Part shown: positions 16,565-19,280 of the stretch, piece by piece
Layout: the number at the start of each line of letters is the position of its first letter
Numbering within the stretch: the first letter of the stretch is position 1
Source of the DNA: JALXCG01 sp026991065 [NCBI: Gemmatimonadota bacterium]
GTDB lineage: Bacteria > GCA-2686955
Direction: 5' to 3'
NCBI GenBank assembly: GCA_026991065.1
Contig: JALXCG010000441.1
Location: 1 to 19,280, forward strand
DNA: 19,280 nt
The notes under the pieces: model-generated
What the model was told of the DNA's origin: nothing
The model's input: only the letters and a program-made list of their open reading frames with translations
The model's database searches: none
Translations under genes and position numbers: made by a program

Positions 16565-16725
16565 TCGCCTCGATCCAGCATCAAGGCCCCATCTGCGTCG
16601 TTGGCCGCGGGCCTGACTGCTTGCGGCGTATTGTGCTATGCCTCAGTCGCCGGTCCCTTTCCGGCGTCCGGGGAGCGCCAAGACCAGTACGCTGGAGCAG
16701 ACTCGCAAGACTGGGTGGAGGATTC
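16565..16725 (+). repeat. dispersed structured element, copy 2 (between sprA and the kinase gene)
   Basis: The core at 16582-16655 matches 2286-2359 at 66 of 74 positions. The right part, 16670-16725, matches 2396-2451 at 40 of 56. On the plus strand the dyad becomes GGCGTA...TATGCC and TTG...CAG: both changed pairs remain G-U wobbles there, but would be A-C mismatches on the minus strand. The link region holds its own small hairpin (CCGG-CGT-CCGG at 16661-16671) at the position where copy 1 has GCCGCC/GGCGGC. A frame of 187 codons (16448-17011) runs through it, but the predicted protein is low-complexity and is not conserved in copy 1. The rest of the 16266-16934 gap holds the promoters and hairpin listed separately and nothing else I can name. 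Confidence 0.8.
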
Positions 16726-16776
16726 GCCGGGGCGGGCGGACTCTCCGCGACCGAGGCCAGCAATCGACGGTTCACT

Positions 16777-16794
16777 GGGGGATTCGGGGGATTC
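16777..16794 (+). repeat. two tandem copies of GGGGGATTC
   Basis: Two exact nine-base units lie side by side. A related GGATTC also occurs at the end of the repeat element (16720-16725). Two units are too few to suggest a function; this could be slippage. Confidence 0.5.
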
Positions 16795-16934
16795 CTCGGG
16801 ACCAACCGCCCAGTTTCCAGAGAAACTGCTAAAGCCAAACGTGCATTGTGGTCGATCAAACAATAGTGATCTTCTCGCTGCGCCCATCCACACCGCTCCC
16901 ATCGTATTTGAGCTGAGTTCTACCTGGAGTCGAC

Positions 16935-19280
16935 TTGACCCACTCCCGGCGGCCTTCGATTCTCAACTCTGCCGCCCCAGCCGCACTACTCGAAACTCGA
17001 CCGTCCCCTGATTCCGGCGAGCGGATCGCGGGACGCTACGAGACTCTTCATGTGCTGGGGGAAGGCGCTGAAGGCATCGTCTACGCCGTGCTGGACCACT
17101 TGACCGGCCGTCGTCTGGCGCTCAAGAGGCCCCACAGCGTGGAGAATGCCGGGGTCTTGCGCACGCAGTTCTACCGCCTGGCCTCGGTGCGGCATCCCAA
17201 TGTTGCCGCAGTGGATGACTACGGGCTGGATGCCACCGGCACGCCCTTCATGACCATGGAGATCCTGCCGGGCAAAGAGGCAACACCGCAGCTTTTTGAC
17301 CGTGACTGGGATCTCATCCTACCAGCGGCATCGCAAGTCGCGGCCGCGCTCGGAGCGCTGCATCAAGCCGGCTGGGTCCATGGAGACATTAAGCCGGAGA
17401 ACATCCTCTGGATCGATGAACCGCATGGACGTGCGGTCCTTGCCGACCTTGGTCTCGCCCATCGGCCCGGTCGATTGAGTGCAATTTCGGGAACCCCCGC
17501 TTACATGGCACCTGAAGTCGTCCGCGGCGAGGAGGTCGACGCGCGCGCCGATTTCTACAGTCTGGGCGTCACTCTCTTCGAATGGATCGCCGGACGGCGC
17601 CCATTCGACATCGATGAAGATGTCGCGCTGCTGCGGGCACAGATCGAGTCTCCTCCCCCCCTGTTGAGCACGCTGGTTGCTGATTTGCCTCCGGTTCTCG
17701 ACGAACTGGTGGCGCGCCTGCTGGAGAAGGATCCGAACGCGCGCGTGCGCAACGCTCGCGAGGTCATGGATGCCCTCAGCGCCGCAGCCGACACCCTTCG
17801 GGTCGCCAGCCGTGTGGCGCCGCCGCTCTTCCTCGACTGCGCCTTCCAGGGACGCAGCGCCGATCTCCGCCGCCTGCGCCAAGCCTGGGTCCGCTCCCGT
17901 CGCCGGCGTTGTCTCGAAGCCCTGCTCCTGACCGGCGAATCCGGAAGCGGCAAGACACGTGTGATCAGCGAACTTCTGTGGCGCGCTCGGTGGCAGGGCG
18001 CCTGGGTCGGCGAGGCGCTTTGCGACCCCGATGACCCCCTTCCCTACGCACCTTTGGCAACTGCCTGTGCTCCATTGTTGCGGCGCCTCCCTCCCGCACA
18101 GGTTTCTGCATGGCTGCGTGACCTCCCGGGGGCCAGCGCCCTCGCCGCGTCGGATTCGTCCCTCCCTCAACCGGCCGCGATTCAAGTGGCCGAGGCGCTC
18201 CTCCACCTCCTCAATCTGCTGCCTCGCCCCGCCCTGCTGGTCATCGACCAAGCGGAGCACGCCGCACCCGAATGCCTTGAGGTGCTCGCCGACATCGCCG
18301 ACAACCCCACCATCGACCACCCCCTCCTCCTGCTCGTTGCCCGCGGCGCCCTGCGCGCGGATCAGCGCCGGGAGGTGCGCGCAAGCGCCACTGCCATCGG
18401 CGTAGACGAGACACCGCCGCCAACCCCCGCGGTGATCAAAGCCTGGAAACGGATCGCGGCCGCATTTGCCGAACTCGCGCTTGAACCGCTGCCGCCGGAA
18501 GAGATCCATGGCATCGCCAAAGCGATTCTTGGCGCCACCACCCTCTCCACAAATTTCCGCGCGTTGCTGGCCGCGGAAGCCCGCGGGATCCCCGGTCGGG
18601 TCCCCAAGATCCTTCGCGCCCTTGACGCCACCGGTCAACTCCACCGCACCAACGGCGCCTGGACAGTCGAAGTCGAAGGAATCGAGTTCTCGGCGGATGG
18701 TTTCGCCCTGGACGCCGATGACCGCGCCCATGTCGCCCGGCTGGTGAGCACGCTGGACCCGGGTCTGAACCGGATCCTCCTGCACGCCGCGCTCCTGCGC
18801 CACGGCTCTCCGCTCTTGCTCGCCCACGCCACGCTCGATGCCGTCGGCTTCGTTCGCCAGGCACTTCCACGCTTGGAGAAGCTTGGCCTCATCACGCTCG
18901 ACAGCGAGGGGAACTTTCGCCTCCCCTCGCGTGAACTCACCGAAGCGGTGATCGCCTGCGCAACATCCGCCCCCCCGGCGGAATCCTCTACCCCCTCGAA
19001 GAGCGCAACAATTGCCGCCACGGCCGAAACCACCGAAGCGGACGCAATTACCCGCTTGCAGCGCGCCCGCGCCGCCTGCGCGGTGGCTCTCGCGCAAGAA
19101 CCCGACGCTCCCCCCCTGCGCGTTGCCCGCCTCGCCCTCGGTGGGAAAAGACTCGATCTTGCCACTGAGTGGGGCTTGCGCGCCATCGACACGCTCGGTC
19201 CCGCCGCATCCGTCGCCGCTCGGCGAGCGCTGATCGATGGGCTCATCGCCCTGCAAAACGAACTCGACGCTCCCCCGATG
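16935..19280 (+). CDS. serine/threonine protein kinase fused to a P-loop ATPase region (PknK-like, 3' end missing)
   Basis: The frame is open from 16917 to the right edge: 782 codons without a stop from the chosen start. The start is a TTG at 16935 with GGAG five bases before it; the first in-frame GTG is inside the kinase domain. Kinase domain, about residues 34-280: glycine loop GEGAEGIVY at about 41-49, catalytic Lys in LALKRP, HGDIKPEN at 149-156 (HGD in place of HRD), ADLGLA at 170-175 (DLG in place of DFG), GTPAYMAPE, and DFYSLGVTLFEW. The position that normally carries the helix-C Glu appears to be Gln (TQF). Then come Walker A GESGSGKT at 334-341 and a Walker B-like LLVIDQAEHA near 434-443, followed by helical, possibly TPR-like, sequence. 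Such fusions act as signalling hubs or transcription-linked regulators. It is divergent from sprA and is the only plus-strand gene. Confidence 0.88.
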   Translation, partial: MTHSRRPSILNSAAPAALLETRPSPDSGERIAGRYETLHVLGEGAEGIVYAVLDHLTGRRLALKRPHSVENAGVLRTQFYRLASVRHPNVAAVDDYGLDATGTPFMTMEILPGKEATPQLFDRDWDLILPAASQVAAALGALHQAGWVHGDIKPENILWIDEPHGRAVLADLGLAHRPGRLSAISGTPAYMAPEVVRGEEVDARADFYSLGVTLFEWIAGRRPFDIDEDVALLRAQIESPPPLLSTLVADLPPVLDELVARLLEKDPNARVRNAREVMDALSAAADTLRVASRVAPPLFLDCAFQGRSADLRRLRQAWVRSRRRRCLEALLLTGESGSGKTRVISELLWRARWQGAWVGEALCDPDDPLPYAPLATACAPLLRRLPPAQVSAWLRDLPGASALAASDSSLPQPAAIQVAEALLHLLNLLPRPALLVIDQAEHAAPECLEVLADIADNPTIDHPLLLLVARGALRADQRREVRASATAIGVDETPPPTPAVIKAWKRIAAAFAELALEPLPPEEIHGIAKAILGATTLSTNFRALLAAEARGIPGRVPKILRALDATGQLHRTNGAWTVEVEGIEFSADGFALDADDRAHVARLVSTLDPGLNRILLHAALLRHGSPLLLAHATLDAVGFVRQALPRLEKLGLITLDSEGNFRLPSRELTEAVIACATSAPPAESSTPSKSATIAATAETTEADAITRLQRARAACAVALAQEPDAPPLRVARLALGGKRLDLATEWGLRAIDTLGPAASVAARRALIDGLIALQNELDAPPM

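Noticed and set aside
16448-17011. 187-codon open frame across repeat copy 2
   Set aside because: Differences between the two repeat copies are spread over all codon positions, the frame is not kept in copy 1 beyond the core, and it overlaps the kinase start.
17319-19256. 645-codon open frame on the minus strand
   Set aside because: It lies antisense to the kinase-ATPase gene, whose plus-strand frame has clear kinase and Walker motifs. The minus-strand product is a Gly/Arg-rich composition artefact of GC-rich DNA.
1-19280. CRISPR array, tRNA, rRNA, transposase or phage genes
   Set aside because: No regularly spaced repeats, cloverleaf-like sequences, rRNA signatures or transposase/integrase motifs were seen on either strand.

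Overview
The window reads as chromosomal DNA of a GC-rich, Gram-negative-type bacterium. It carries a large SprA-like outer-membrane protein, which is typical of the Fibrobacterota-Chlorobi-Bacteroidota (FCB) superphylum and its uncultured relatives. It also carries type IV pilus (T4P) alignment-complex genes and a sigma-54 two-component system. I would guess an uncultured FCB-group lineage such as Candidatus Eisenbacteria or Krumholzibacteria. That placement is inference from gene content only.

Layout. Positions 1 to 16265 are coded entirely on the minus strand. Read in the direction of transcription (right to left) the order is: sprA-like (10110-16265); a glutaminyl-cyclase-like M28 enzyme (9078-10022); a ComEA-like helix-hairpin-helix protein (8623-9084); a PAS-containing histidine kinase (7555-8589); a sigma-54-dependent response regulator (6075-7472); a bifunctional homocysteine methyltransferase / methylenetetrahydrofolate reductase (4082-6028); a small degenerate pseudopilin (3542-3892); a prepilin peptidase (2534-3484); and the coupled pilM-pilN-pilO-pilP operon, whose pilP runs off the left edge. 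Right of sprA, on the plus strand, a serine/threonine kinase fused to a P-loop ATPase region starts at a TTG codon (16935) and runs off the right edge.

How it fits together. Most genes serve surface machinery: T4P assembly (pilMNOP, prepilin peptidase, pseudopilin), DNA uptake (ComEA), and an SprA-type outer-membrane translocon next to a glutaminyl cyclase. The two-component pair is of the class that controls pilin genes through sigma-54 in other bacteria. A sigma-54-type promoter is visible upstream of sprA, and a weaker one upstream of the pseudopilin. The folate/methionine enzyme is the metabolic outlier.

Main unexplained signal. The only two intergenic regions longer than 300 bp (2171-2533 and 16266-16934) both contain copies of one element of about 160-180 bp in the same orientation. 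It has a 74-nt core that is 89% identical between copies, a conserved nested hairpin, and a second hairpin whose sequence and length differ between copies at the same place. It is either a dispersed structured RNA or a repeat / regulatory DNA element. I do not recognise it as a known riboswitch class.

No rRNA, tRNA, CRISPR array, transposase or phage gene was seen.
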